Under the pieces are notes generated by a model. That model made no database searches, was not told the origin of the DNA, and saw only the letters and a program-made list of their open reading frames with translations. Below are positions 7,053 through 15,419 of a DNA stretch of 64,000 nt, in pieces; the stretch's first letter is position 1; each line of letters opens with the position of its first letter. The stretch comes from Corallococcus terminator (GTDB lineage: Bacteria; Myxococcota; Myxococcia; Myxococcales; Myxococcaceae): the NCBI RefSeq assembly GCF_003611635.1, contig NZ_RAVZ01000003.1, positions 1-64,000 of the forward strand, in the 5' to 3' direction. The position numbers and the translations under genes were made by a program.

Positions 7053-8498
7053 TCAGCGTGTGGGCTCGCCCTCGGATGTTCCTTTGAAGTCAGCGGCGGA
7101 CAGGCCGTGCCGCTTGAGCAGGTCGTAGAAGTCGCTCCGGTTGCGCCCGGCCATTCGAGCCGCGGCACTGACACTGCCACTGCTGCGGCGCATGGACTCC
7201 GCGAGGTAGGCGCGCTCGAAGGCATCGCGTGCTTCGCGCAGCGAGGGCAAGGCCTCTGCCCCACCTGGAATTCCTGGCAGTTGAGCGCTCTCGGCTGGGG
7301 GGCGCTCCAGCGCCTGACCGAGGCGAGGCACATGTCGCGGTTGAAGCTCGTCCGCGCCGGCCAGGAGCACCGCGGCCTCCATCTCGTGGATGAGCTCTCG
7401 GACGTTGCCCGGCCAGCCATAGCGCTGCAGGAGTTCCACCGTCGCAGGCGCAAGGCGCGGCGGACGCAGGCCATAGCGGTTCGCCGTGCGCTCTAGAAAG
7501 AGCTGCGCGAGCAAGGGGATGTCCTCGAGCCGCTCGCGCAAGGGGGGCAGCTCGATGGGTACCACGTGCAGCCGGAAGTAGAGGTCCTGTCGAAAGCGCT
7601 TCGCGGCCACCTCTTCCGCGAGGTCTCGGTTGGTGGCGGCCACCACCCGCACGTCCACGGGCTCTTCCTCGTCCGCGCCCACGCGCGTGAGCCGCTGCTC
7701 CTGCAGCACGCGCAAGAGCTTCACCTGCACGGACGGGGACGCCTCGCCAATTTCATCCAGGAACAGCGTGCCGCCGTTGGCCGCGCCAAACAGGCCTTCG
7801 CGCTCGCGCACGGCCCCGGAGAACGCGCCCTTCACGTGTCCAAACAGCTCGCTCTCCAGCAGCTCTGGCGGAAGGGCGCCGCAGTTGACGGCGACAAAGC
7901 GCTCCTTGGTGCGGCGCGAGAGCACGTGGAGCATCCGCGCCGCCAGCTCCTTGCCGGTGCCACTCTCGCCGGTGAGCAGGACGGTGGCGTCCGTGGGGGC
8001 AATGCGGGCAATCACCTCGCGCACGCGCGAAATGGCCTCGCTGGTGCCCAGGAGCAGGGGCTCGCCGTCTTCACCCATGCGCCGCCGCAGCTCGGCCACC
8101 TCCCGGCGCAGACGCGAGCGCTCGAGCGCGTGCGTGAGCTTCTGCATGAGCTCGTGGTCGTGAAACGGCTTGGTGAGAAAGCCGTAGGCCCCCTCCTGCA
8201 TCGCCTGCACCGCGGTTTCGATGGAGCCGTGTGCGGTGAGCATGATGACGGACAGCTCGGGAGCACGCTGTCGCGCGGCCCGGAGCACATCCATGCCATC
8301 CATGTCCTCCAGGCGCAGGTCGAGCACCATCGCGTCCACGCGCTCCTGCGCGAGCCTGCGCAGGGCGCCTTTGCCCTCGCTCTCCACGGTCACGTGGTAG
8401 CCGCGTGAAGTCATCCGCATGGACATGAGCTCCGCGAGCTGGAGGTCATCGTCCACCAGGAGCACATGGGGCTGCTGGATGGGGGGCTCATGTGTCAA
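7053..8498 (-). CDS. Sigma54-dependent response regulator (NtrC/GlrR type)
   Basis: A 481-residue transcription activator. The receiver domain (residues 10-125) has acidic pocket D16-D18, phospho-acceptor Asp60 and Lys110. The AAA+ domain follows with Walker A GESGTGKE (177-184), the sigma54-contact loop GAFSGA (224-229; the usual form is GAFTGA) and Walker B FLDE. A C-terminal Fis-type helix-turn-helix contains AARMAGRNRSDFYDLLKR. I chose the TTG at 8498 because GGAGG lies 5 bases upstream; an ATG further up (8588) would put 30 unrelated residues before the receiver domain and overlap the kinase deeply. It overlaps the 3' end of the kinase gene, so the two are co-translated. Confidence 0.85.
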   Translation of the reverse strand: MTHEPPIQQPHVLLVDDDLQLAELMSMRMTSRGYHVTVESEGKGALRRLAQERVDAMVLDLRLEDMDGMDVLRAARQRAPELSVIMLTAHGSIETAVQAMQEGAYGFLTKPFHDHELMQKLTHALERSRLRREVAELRRRMGEDGEPLLLGTSEAISRVREVIARIAPTDATVLLTGESGTGKELAARMLHVLSRRTKERFVAVNCGALPPELLESELFGHVKGAFSGAVREREGLFGAANGGTLFLDEIGEASPSVQVKLLRVLQEQRLTRVGADEEEPVDVRVVAATNRDLAEEVAAKRFRQDLYFRLHVVPIELPPLRERLEDIPLLAQLFLERTANRYGLRPPRLAPATVELLQRYGWPGNVRELIHEMEAAVLLAGADELQPRHVPRLGQALERPPAESAQLPGIPGGAEALPSLREARDAFERAYLAESMRRSSGSVSAAARMAGRNRSDFYDLLKRHGLSAADFKGTSEGEPTR

Positions 8499-9984
8499 GG
8501 CGGCCTCCAGGGGACGTAGGGTCTTCAAGGGGAATCCAGAAGATGAAGGTGGCTCCAGGCCCAGGCGTGTCCGCGAGCGACAGCTCACCCCCGTGCGCGG
8601 TGATCATCTCGCGCGCGATGGCAAGGCCCAGGCCCGTGCTGCGGCGCCCGCCCACCTCGAGGCTCGCGAAGGACCGGAAGATCCACTCGCGCGCGTGCGC
8701 GGGCACGCCTGGGCCCTGGTCCGCGACGGACAACTGGACCGCGGGCAGGGAACTGGCGGCGCCAGGGCGCTTGCGGCTCACCAGCTCACACGAGATGCGC
8801 ACCGTCTTGCCCGCGCTGGAGACCGCGATGGCGTTGCTCACCAGGTTGGACAGGGCGCGCTCGACAAGAGGGTCATCCATGGGCGCACGCACGGGCTTCG
8901 CGGCTGCTTCGTACACCAACAGGACCTTGCGCTCATCCGCTTCAAAGGCGAGGTCCTGAAGGACGTTCTGGACAATCTGGTCCACCGAGGCCCCGGCATT
9001 GCGCTGCAGCGGCTGGCCGGACTGCACGCGCGACAAATCCAACACGGAGGTCACCATGCGGATCTCACGCTCGCACGCTGCCTGCGCGAGCTTCACCACG
9101 CGGGCCTGCTGCGGCGTCAGGGGGCCGATGCTGCCCTCGCCCAGGAGCGAGAGGGCCTCGCGCACCCGGGCCAGCGGCGTGCGAAGGTCGTGGGACACCG
9201 AGGCCACGAACGCGCTCTTGAGCTGGTCCAGCTCCGCCAGGCGCCCACGCATGCGGTCCAGATCCAGCGAGAGCGCGCGCAGCTCCTCGGGCCCGCGCAG
9301 TGGGGGCAGGGGGCTGAAGTCACCCTGGCCAATGCGGCGCGCATGCGTGGAGAGCAGCGCCACCGAGTTCGACACCGCGCGCGCCTGCGCGAAGGCGAGC
9401 GCTCCCGCGGCGAGGATGCCCAGGAGGCCGAAGAGTCCGCCTGAGCGCAGCGCCGACGAGCCGATGGCACGCGCGTGGTCCTCCTTCGCCTGGATGGCCA
9501 GGCGCATGTCCCGCGTGCGCTCGGACCACACCGTGGTGAGGACCTCATCCAACTGCAGCCGCCGCTCACGCAGGGGAAACGACAGCATCGACTCACAGGT
9601 GCCGGCCTGCTCCAATTGCAGGGCGTACTGCACATAGTCCTGGGCGCTCGCGCGGATGCCCGCATCGAGCTGCACCGTGCCGGTGCCGAGCGCGGTCTGG
9701 AGCACCTGGCGTGCGCTGGCGACGGCGCGGTGCACGGTGGGCGCGCTGCTGTCGCGCTGCTCGCAGGCCACCACTCCGCGCCGCACCGCCAGTTCGAGCG
9801 CCCACGCCGCGACGTACACGCGCTGCTCTCGCTCGAAGGATGCGAGCTCCTGCTGGCCCACGCTTGCCACCACCTCGTGGGTGCGCATGAGGCCCACGGC
9901 CATCTGTGAGAACGCCGCCACCAGCAGCGCGGTGACCACCGCGTAGGACAACAGGAGCCGGGAGCGCAGTCGAAGCACCAACAT
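8488..9984 (-). CDS. Membrane sensor histidine kinase (GlrK/QseE-like) paired with the sigma54 regulator
   Basis: A 498-residue HisKA/HATPase kinase. TM1 (about 10-32) and TM2 (about 182-200) enclose a ~150-residue periplasmic helical sensor domain. HAMP follows, then the H box SVSHDLRTPLARV with phospho-acceptor His265. The catalytic domain shows the N box LSNLVSNAI, G1 VADQGPGVP and G2 STGLGLAIAREM. The ATG at 9984 places the first membrane helix at the N-terminus; no strong binding site precedes it, and an in-frame ATG at 10032 would add 16 basic residues. It is divergent from the SulP gene, which makes that transporter a plausible target. Confidence 0.85.
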   Translation of the reverse strand: MLVLRLRSRLLLSYAVVTALLVAAFSQMAVGLMRTHEVVASVGQQELASFEREQRVYVAAWALELAVRRGVVACEQRDSSAPTVHRAVASARQVLQTALGTGTVQLDAGIRASAQDYVQYALQLEQAGTCESMLSFPLRERRLQLDEVLTTVWSERTRDMRLAIQAKEDHARAIGSSALRSGGLFGLLGILAAGALAFAQARAVSNSVALLSTHARRIGQGDFSPLPPLRGPEELRALSLDLDRMRGRLAELDQLKSAFVASVSHDLRTPLARVREALSLLGEGSIGPLTPQQARVVKLAQAACEREIRMVTSVLDLSRVQSGQPLQRNAGASVDQIVQNVLQDLAFEADERKVLLVYEAAAKPVRAPMDDPLVERALSNLVSNAIAVSSAGKTVRISCELVSRKRPGAASSLPAVQLSVADQGPGVPAHAREWIFRSFASLEVGGRRSTGLGLAIAREMITAHGGELSLADTPGPGATFIFWIPLEDPTSPGGRLDT

Positions 9985-10038
9985 GGCGCGCAATCTAACG
10001 CGCTTCCGTGCGCGCGCCCCGTCACTTCGCATGGCCGT

Positions 10039-10098
10039 CTGTCGGCCCCGACAGTGTTGGTCTGAGCCGACAGGGGCCCTGCTGGGATGGACCGACAG
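10039..10098. promoter_or_regulatory. Cluster of CCGACAG half-sites in the kinase/SulP divergent region
   Basis: CTGTCGG-CC-CCGACAG (10039-10054) is a perfect inverted repeat. Further CCGACAG copies start at 10067 and 10092. Repeated half-sites in a 174-base divergent promoter region are typical of activator binding sites, and the TGTC/GACA ends recall the enterobacterial GlrR site. Binding by the neighbouring regulator is inferred. A TTGGCACG at 10128 looks like a sigma54 -24 element but lacks a proper -12 GC. Confidence 0.5.
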
Positions 10099-10158
10099 CG
10101 GGGGCACGCTGCCCTCGGACACGGCGCTTGGCACGACACCTGAAAGACGCCGTCGTCC

Positions 10159-11910
10159 ATGCGTTCGACGACCGTTTTCTCCAAGCGACCTTTCTGGACC
10201 CAGCGTGCGGGCGAGCTCATCCACGGCTGGCGCGAGATGGTGCACCCAAGCAGCCTGCCAGCCGATGCGGCCGCCGGCTTGAGCGTGGCGTGCGTGGCAC
10301 TTCCTCTGAATGTCGCGCTCGCGACCGCGGCGGGACTGCCCGCGAGCGTGGGGCTCGTCTCCGGCGTGGTGGCTGGCATCGTGGGCGGGCTGCTCAGTGG
10401 CAGTCGCTTCCAGGTCACGGGCCCGGAGGCGGCGCTGCTGCCCCTGGCCGCGGCCATCGTGGCGGCGCATGGGGCCGCGGGCCTCGCCATCGCCACGGTG
10501 CTCGCGGGCGCCATGCAGGTGGCGTTGGGGCTCGTGCGCGCCGGGCGGTTCGCGCGGCTCATCCCCCGGCCGGTGGTGATGGGCTTCACGGTGGGCATCG
10601 GGCTCTTGTTGCTCAACACGCAACTGCCGCGGCTGTTCGCGGTGGAGGACACGCACGCGGATGCCGTGGCGCTCGTGATGCAGCGCACCTGGGGCGGGCA
10701 CGTGGGCTGGCTCGGGGTTGCCGCCGGAGCCCTCACGGCGCTGGCCATGTTGACCCTGCCCCGGCTGCACAAGCGCATCCCCGCGGTGCTCGTGGGGCTG
10801 ACGCTCGGCACCGGTCTCATGGTCTGGCTCGGGGCGGGCTACGACGCGGTGGGCGCCTTGCCGCGCTCGCTGCCCATGCCGACGCTGCCGTCCTTCGAGG
10901 GCGTGCACCTCGCGGAACTCTTGCCGGCGGCCTTTGGCCTCGCGCTGCTTGCGTCGCTCGGCTCGCTGCTCGCGACGAGCTCGCTCGATACGCTCACGGG
11001 TGCGCGCACCCACAGTGACCTGGACCAGGACCTGGTCGCGCAAGGATTGGCCAACATCGCGGCCGGACTGTGCGGCGGCTTCCCGGTGATGGGCGCCATC
11101 GTGCGCGCCAGCGCTTCGATTCAAGCGGGCGCGCGCACCCGCGCTGCCTCCGTCATGCATGCACTGTGGCTCTTCGTGGCCATGGCGCTTCTCGCGCCGC
11201 TGGTGGCGCGCATCCCAATTGCCGCACTCACCGCCATCCTGCTGGTCGTGGGGGTGCGGCTGCTCAACCTGGAGGGTCTTGTTGCCATGTGGAATCAGTC
11301 CAAGTCGACGTTGAGCGTGGTGCTCGTCACCGCGCTGGGCATTGCTGTGTTCAATGTGTTTGCCGGCATCGGGGCCGGGCTCGCGCTGGCGACCCTCCTC
11401 TACGTGCGGCGCCATGGCGCCCTGCGGCTGGAGGTGCAGCGGGTGACGGATGTGTCGCAGTTGCAGCGCAACCTGCATGTGCAATCCCTGGAAGCGCCCA
11501 ACGCCCCCCAGGCGCTGGACCTCCTGGTCGCGCGCGTGGGCGGGCCCATCCTGTTCATCAACCACATCAAGCTCTACGATCTCCTCGACGGCCCGCCCTG
11601 GGCGAAGCTCGTGGTCATCGACCTGTCGCGTGTGTCGCTCGTGGACGCCGCCGGTGTGGCGACGCTCAAGTACCTGGCGGAGTTCCTCTCCGTGCGCAGT
11701 GCGCACCTGGCCCTGGTGAATGTGCCGCCCCAGTTGGAGGCCGCGCTGGAGCCGCTCGCGCAACACCTGCTCGAAGCGCGGGTGCACGGCTCGCTCGAGG
11801 AGGCACTCCTGGGGGCAGGCTTCGTGCAGCCTCCCGCGCCCATGGAGCCTGTCGCCCTCCCTGCGTCCATGGCGCCTGTCGCCCGCCCCGCGCCCGCCGC
11901 GCACTTGTAA
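10159..11910 (+). CDS. SulP-family anion permease with C-terminal STAS domain
   Basis: A 583-residue inner-membrane transporter. About 11-12 hydrophobic spans occupy residues 40-420. They include family landmarks near TM1 (AGLSVACVALPLNVALA, TAAGLPASVGL) and QVTGPEAALLPLAAAI. A cytoplasmic STAS domain (about 440-540) contains VVIDLSRVSLVDAAGVATLK, with the Ser/Asp turn typical of the fold. SulP proteins move sulfate, bicarbonate or dicarboxylates; no carbonic anhydrase is fused or adjacent, so the substrate is open. The tail contains near-repeated PMEPVALPASMAPVARP units. Confidence 0.85.
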   Translation: MRSTTVFSKRPFWTQRAGELIHGWREMVHPSSLPADAAAGLSVACVALPLNVALATAAGLPASVGLVSGVVAGIVGGLLSGSRFQVTGPEAALLPLAAAIVAAHGAAGLAIATVLAGAMQVALGLVRAGRFARLIPRPVVMGFTVGIGLLLLNTQLPRLFAVEDTHADAVALVMQRTWGGHVGWLGVAAGALTALAMLTLPRLHKRIPAVLVGLTLGTGLMVWLGAGYDAVGALPRSLPMPTLPSFEGVHLAELLPAAFGLALLASLGSLLATSSLDTLTGARTHSDLDQDLVAQGLANIAAGLCGGFPVMGAIVRASASIQAGARTRAASVMHALWLFVAMALLAPLVARIPIAALTAILLVVGVRLLNLEGLVAMWNQSKSTLSVVLVTALGIAVFNVFAGIGAGLALATLLYVRRHGALRLEVQRVTDVSQLQRNLHVQSLEAPNAPQALDLLVARVGGPILFINHIKLYDLLDGPPWAKLVVIDLSRVSLVDAAGVATLKYLAEFLSVRSAHLALVNVPPQLEAALEPLAQHLLEARVHGSLEEALLGAGFVQPPAPMEPVALPASMAPVARPAPAAHL

Positions 11911-11964
11911 AGCGCTGCGCACGGCCACTGGCTCGCGCTTGAGCGCAGAGGCGGGATTACACAT

Positions 11965-12043
11965 CGGCCCTGGCCACGCTCCCATGAGGTGCGCGGCAGG
12001 GGCCTGGTGCTCTTGGCTGTGACGGCTTGCGCCCCGACACCCC
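11965..12043. repeat. Dispersed repeat, copy 1
   Basis: These 79 bases match 13912-13990 with about six mismatches (both start CGGCCCTGGCCACGCTCCC). The similarity reaches further left with small gaps to a shared CGCTTGAGC at 11936 (copy 1) and 13887 (copy 2). The copies are direct repeats about 1.95 kb apart, enclosing the lipoprotein, the gene remnants and the BP74-like gene. Confidence 0.8.
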
Positions 12044-12068
12044 GGGGCTCGCGGGGGCTCTCTGGAGG

Positions 12069-12842
12069 CTACGGGACCGGATAGACGCAGACGGCGAGCG
12101 CGCCGCAGCCGAACTCGACCGCGAGCTTGTTGCAGCCCGGCTTGAAGTCCGACCGGTACAGGGAGTGGGTCTGGGTCCGGCTGTAGGGCCCATTGACGCC
12201 CACGCCGCTGTAGCTGATGGACACGGTGAGGTCGCCGTTGCTCCCGGTGCCAGGAGGGATGAGCGTCGTGACGCTGCACGCGGTCTCCGCGCTCGCCTTC
12301 ACCGGGATTCCCTCACCGCCAATCTTCACGCTGTTGATCTTCATCTCCCCGCTGTTGTCGAAGACCACGTAGGCGGTGGCCGAGTTGTCGATGAGCTCGC
12401 CGTCCTTCAGCGTGAAGTCGCAGGCCTCGGGTGTCCAGGTGCCCTGCCGGTACTGGCCCAGGAAGGTGTCGGTGCCGTTCTGGGGCTTGAAGCGCATGGT
12501 GGTGCCCTCGAACACGACCTCGTAGTCGGGCAGGTTGTGGTTCGCGTCCCAGCGGATCATCCGCGGGCTGATGAGCCGGCCCTTGTAGAGGCCCGCGGAG
12601 GGGGAGCCGGGCAGTTCGCACATGTACACCCGGTCCGACGACTGGCCCGCGATGCCGCCATACGCGATGTCGGTCTGATAGCCGTACTCGCTGCCGTAAC
12701 GGTTCCAGATGCCGGTCACGACCATGTTGTCGCCGCCTGTGTCCGTGTCGTCATCGTCATCGTCGGCGACGCTGGTGTCACAGGCGCTCAGGGAGGTGGA
12801 CAGGACGCAGCCGAGGATGAGACGCGCGAGGGAGAGATTCAC
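12069..12842 (-). CDS. Exported lipoprotein of unknown function
   Basis: A 257-residue lipoprotein. The signal peptide ends in lipobox STSLSAC. It is followed by an Asp run (VADDDDDDTDTGGDN), a flexible acidic tether common in myxobacterial lipoproteins. The rest is beta-rich (GIWNRYGSEYGYQTDIAYGG and so on) with scattered Cys. The start is a GTG at 12842 with AAGGA upstream; a longer frame to 12953 would bury the signal peptide. I recognise no domain. It lies just inside copy 1 of the dispersed repeat. Confidence 0.75.
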   Translation of the reverse strand: MNLSLARLILGCVLSTSLSACDTSVADDDDDDTDTGGDNMVVTGIWNRYGSEYGYQTDIAYGGIAGQSSDRVYMCELPGSPSAGLYKGRLISPRMIRWDANHNLPDYEVVFEGTTMRFKPQNGTDTFLGQYRQGTWTPEACDFTLKDGELIDNSATAYVVFDNSGEMKINSVKIGGEGIPVKASAETACSVTTLIPPGTGSNGDLTVSISYSGVGVNGPYSRTQTHSLYRSDFKPGCNKLAVEFGCGALAVCVYPVP

Positions 12843-12889
12843 CGGAGTTCCTTCCGTGGGGGGAGGGTTCGCAGCACACCCCATGCCGC

Positions 12890-12990
12890 TCAGAGCGACA
12901 AGGTCCTGGCGAACTCCCGCAGGTCCTGCGCCAACGCGTCCGGCACCTCCCATGCGGGGAAGTGGCCGCCGTGCGTGAAGGCCCCCAGTG
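12890..12990 (-). pseudogene. C-terminal scrap of an epoxide-hydrolase-like alpha/beta hydrolase
   Basis: The minus strand ends with FTHGGHFPAWEVPDALAQDL and REFARTL, matching the final helix region of epoxide hydrolases, with the catalytic His in GGHFPAWE. Upstream the frame is Arg/Pro-rich noise, so only about 30 codons survive. Confidence 0.5.
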
Positions 12991-13065
12991 GGTCACTTCG
13001 AGCGCATCGGCGGGAGTGAAGCCCTGTTGAGGGTGCAGGCTGGAGCGGAGGATCCGAGGGGGCCG

Positions 13066-13221
13066 CAGACGGGGGCCGACAACGCCGTCCACGCCGAGGA
13101 GGCGGCCCGAGCGGTCGCCAGCGCAATGAAGTCGCTGGCGGCCTTCGTGGGGGCGCGTGAGCTCCGCTTCCAGGACCCGGTCCCGAAGGCCTGGCGACGC
13201 GCACTCGTCACGGGGGCGTGA
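13066..13221 (+). pseudogene. Possible C-terminal remnant of an unidentified gene
   Basis: The plus strand reads AVASAMKSLAAFVGARELRF and ends VPKAWRRALVTGA-stop. It has the composition of a real protein tail but no start or domain, and sits in a region of other gene scraps. I cannot name the family. Confidence 0.22.
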
Positions 13222-13295
13222 GGGTGGGGCGGCTTGTCGTCAGACGGAAGCCGTGCTCGGCGAGCACCGCGACATGAAGTCGCGGCGCGCGCCGC

Positions 13296-13649
13296 TTACC
13301 CCTTCAGTTCGCGCGTCAGCTTCGAGTCCCACGGGCACCAGTGGCTGCCAGGGAGGAACGCACCGCCGGCTTCGTCCAGGTGATCCTCGACGTACATCAT
13401 GTTGGCGTCGCACACCTCGATGGCCATCGCGAAGAACCGGATGGTCGAAGGGTCGATGTGGAACGAGAACTTCGGATTGTAGGGTGCGGTCCTCTTGATG
13501 ATGCGCCCGTGGACATGAACCTCGTTCTTCTCCTCTCCGGCGAGAATGCGGCGCGCATGGGAAATCGTCGACTCGTCAGTCAGCTCAATGACGAATTCGG
13601 CCCCAGGCGAGCTGGGCTGGGTGAAGACGAAGCGGGTGGCGGTTGCCAT
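13296..13649 (-). CDS. Small BP74 N-terminal-domain-like protein
   Basis: A 117-residue soluble protein starting MATATRFVFTQPSSPGAEFV. It continues with ISHARRILAGEEKNEVHVHG, FSFHIDPSTIRFFAMAIEVC and a closing GAFLPGSHWCPWDSKL. I remember this pattern as the BP74 N-terminal domain, named from a Dictyostelium protein and found in myxobacteria; its function is not known to me. The ATG at 13649 has AGGAG 8 bases upstream. The frame stays open for over 370 further codons, but these are Arg/Pro-rich shadow sequence. Confidence 0.65.
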   Translation of the reverse strand: MATATRFVFTQPSSPGAEFVIELTDESTISHARRILAGEEKNEVHVHGRIIKRTAPYNPKFSFHIDPSTIRFFAMAIEVCDANMMYVEDHLDEAGGAFLPGSHWCPWDSKLTRELKG

Positions 13650-14150
13650 TGTGAGGCTCCTTTTGCGGTGGCCGCCGGGTGTAGATGATTGGGTTTTCTC
13701 TGGGAACTGGCTTTGGGGTGGATGGGTGTGTTCGGAACCTGCCAGTGCGATGCGTGGGGGCGCCCTTGCCGCGCCGTGAGCGACTCGACGCGGGGCTCGA
13801 CCCTGCGTTGGCACACAGGTGGGCGTGTGCCGATGAGCACGTATCAGAGGACCGCCCGAGCAGTGAGCCCGGCCGGTGGAGAGGCCGCTTGAGCCCCCTT
13901 GGGGGACACGCCGGCCCTGGCCACGCTCCCATGAGGTGCGCGGCAGGGGCGTGGCGCTCTTGGCTGTGGCGGCTTGAGCCTCGACACCCCTCGGCCCCCC
14001 GTCTGATCGGCCGTGCCCCCGGCGGATGTCGGTCGGACTGCTGGCGGGCTGTGGCGGCGCGGAAGACGGAGCGCTCGGCCGGGATGGGGCCGAGCGCAGG
14101 GGGCAGATACTTCTCTGGGCAAGGGGCATCAAAGGGTATGAGGAATGCCC
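13650..14150. other. 500-base gap holding repeat copy 2, no gene recognised
   Basis: Between the BP74-like gene and the 160-residue hypothetical gene I see only the second dispersed repeat (13912-13990). Open frames here lack ribosome sites and look like degenerate coding noise. The frames over the two repeat copies agree in sequence, so the repeats may be fragments of an old coding sequence. Confidence 0.4.
13912..13990. repeat. Dispersed repeat, copy 2
   Basis: Direct-repeat partner of 11965-12043. Differences are single bases (for example GGCGTGGCG against GGCCTGGTG). No terminal inverted repeats or target duplications are visible. Confidence 0.8.
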
Positions 14151-14633
14151 ATGAGCAATGAGCACACGCCCGCCGAGCCCGAAGTCATGGAGCCTACGTT
14201 CTGGCGGAAGAACGGCTGGACGGCCAAGGTCATCAAGAACGAGGAAGACGACGGCTGGGCCGTGGAGATTCGCAAGCAGGGGATCTCCGAGCCCGTCCTC
14301 ATCAGTCCGTGGGTGATGGGCCGCGATAAGAAGAATCCCAAGCCCTTCGATGCCACGGCCTTCGCGACCTTCGTGAAAACGGCCTCGGAGGTCCTGGACC
14401 GTTCCGAGCGACAGCGCGACCAGGCCATGACCAAGAAGCTCTCCATCGCCTGGGAGGGCCGCTGGTACGAGGTTCGGCTCGAGATCGTGGCTGACGAGTA
14501 TGAGCCCCACGCGCTGCTCTCGGCCATCGACGACGCTGGCGCGACCGTCGCGAAGCATCGCGTGCCGGTGAACTTCAAGTTCACCCGAGACGTCGCCAAC
14601 GAGTGGGTGCGCGGCGGCTTCCGCGAGCCCTGA
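14151..14633 (+). CDS. Conserved-looking hypothetical protein, 160 residues
   Basis: A soluble protein starting MSNEHTPAEPEVMEPTFW. It has a central two-part layout: KNGWTAKVIKNEEDDGWAV at the front and KKLSIAWEGRWYEVRLEIV at the back, so it may contain two related strands-and-helix modules. No family is recognised. The ATG at 14151 is favoured over 14145 because GAGGA sits at the right distance only for the second. Codon use is that of a real gene. It follows repeat copy 2 and has no operon partner. Confidence 0.6.
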   Translation: MSNEHTPAEPEVMEPTFWRKNGWTAKVIKNEEDDGWAVEIRKQGISEPVLISPWVMGRDKKNPKPFDATAFATFVKTASEVLDRSERQRDQAMTKKLSIAWEGRWYEVRLEIVADEYEPHALLSAIDDAGATVAKHRVPVNFKFTRDVANEWVRGGFREP

Positions 14634-14918
14634 GCGGGTTCTCCTACGTTCGCGCCGCGGTGGACGCGGCGCTGCACGTTCAAGTCGAGGGTGATGGGAC
14701 GGGTGGCGCGCGTGTTCCGAGGCCCTCCAGATCCGCGAAAACGTCGAGGCAGGCGGCCTGATTGCGACCAACCTGGTGTCTCATCAATCCGGTGCGGTCC
14801 ACAGGGCCGTGACCTCTCCGCGCTCATCGCCCGCGGGAGCGGACCCGAGCCCCGTGTCATCGATGCCACCACCACAGCCAGTCATCAGCCCTGCGCGCTT
14901 CCGGATGCCGGTGCACGA
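14634..14918. other. Convergent gap, no gene seen
   Basis: Short coding-like scraps occur on the plus strand (for example ENVEAGGLIATNLVSHQSG near 14740), but no start, stop-bounded gene or hairpin terminator can be supported. Confidence 0.35.
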
Positions 14919-15314
14919 TTAGCGGTTGAAGAATGACGCCTGCTGGAAGCGCATCCCGGCCAGGATCTGCTGTACCCGCTCGTCGGACAGCGTCCCGATG
15001 TATTCACCCAGCCGGGTCTTCTCGACCGACGACACCTGCGACACGACCAGGACGCTCTGCCGGGGCAGGTTGCCTTCGCCCACCTCGAGCAGCACGTTGC
15101 CGGGTTCGTTCGCCCGCTTCAGGTTCGAGGTCAATGCACAGACAATCACGGTGTGGATGCGGGAGCGGTTGAAGACATCCTCCTGGATCACCACGTGCGG
15201 GTGGGGGATGGCCGGGATCGACCCCTGGGATTCGTCCGACTCCATCCAGAAGAGGTCCCCTTGATGGATGTCGCCCGGGCCCCGGTCCGTGCGTGTGTCT
15301 GTCTTCATCCCCAT
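14919..15314 (-). CDS. mazF: MazF/PemK-type endoribonuclease toxin, no adjacent antitoxin
   Basis: A 131-residue MazF/PemK-fold protein. GDIHQGDLFWMESDE, HPHVVIQEDVFNRSR, VIVCALTSNLKRANEPGN and SVLVVSQVSSVEKTRLGEY are the conserved strands and active-site regions of mRNA interferases. The chosen ATG at 15314 has AGGTG 5 bases upstream; a second ATG at 15308 is possible. No antitoxin-sized frame lies upstream or downstream, so the gene is solitary, as is the developmental mazF of Myxococcus xanthus, reported to be controlled by the regulator MrpC. Orthology is inferred from the solitary state and length. Confidence 0.8.
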   Translation of the reverse strand: MGMKTDTRTDRGPGDIHQGDLFWMESDESQGSIPAIPHPHVVIQEDVFNRSRIHTVIVCALTSNLKRANEPGNVLLEVGEGNLPRQSVLVVSQVSSVEKTRLGEYIGTLSDERVQQILAGMRFQQASFFNR

Positions 15315-15419
15315 GCGAGCACCTGGCGGAAAGCGACCCCTGCGCAAGGACTCCTACCCCAGGGCGGATGACGGGCAAAGCCCCTGCTGAAATGACGAGG
15401 GGCTCCGGGCCGCCGCGGC

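Noticed and set aside
10128-10144. TTGGCACG-type sequence before the SulP gene, considered as a sigma54 promoter
   Set aside because: The -12 element does not have GC at the required distance, and the site is only 15 bases from the start codon.
8488-12279. Continuous minus-strand frame of 1263 codons covering the kinase and the SulP region
   Set aside because: Only the last 498 codons form a protein family (kinase). The rest is Arg/Gly/His-rich and antisense to the SulP permease, a common artefact at this GC content.
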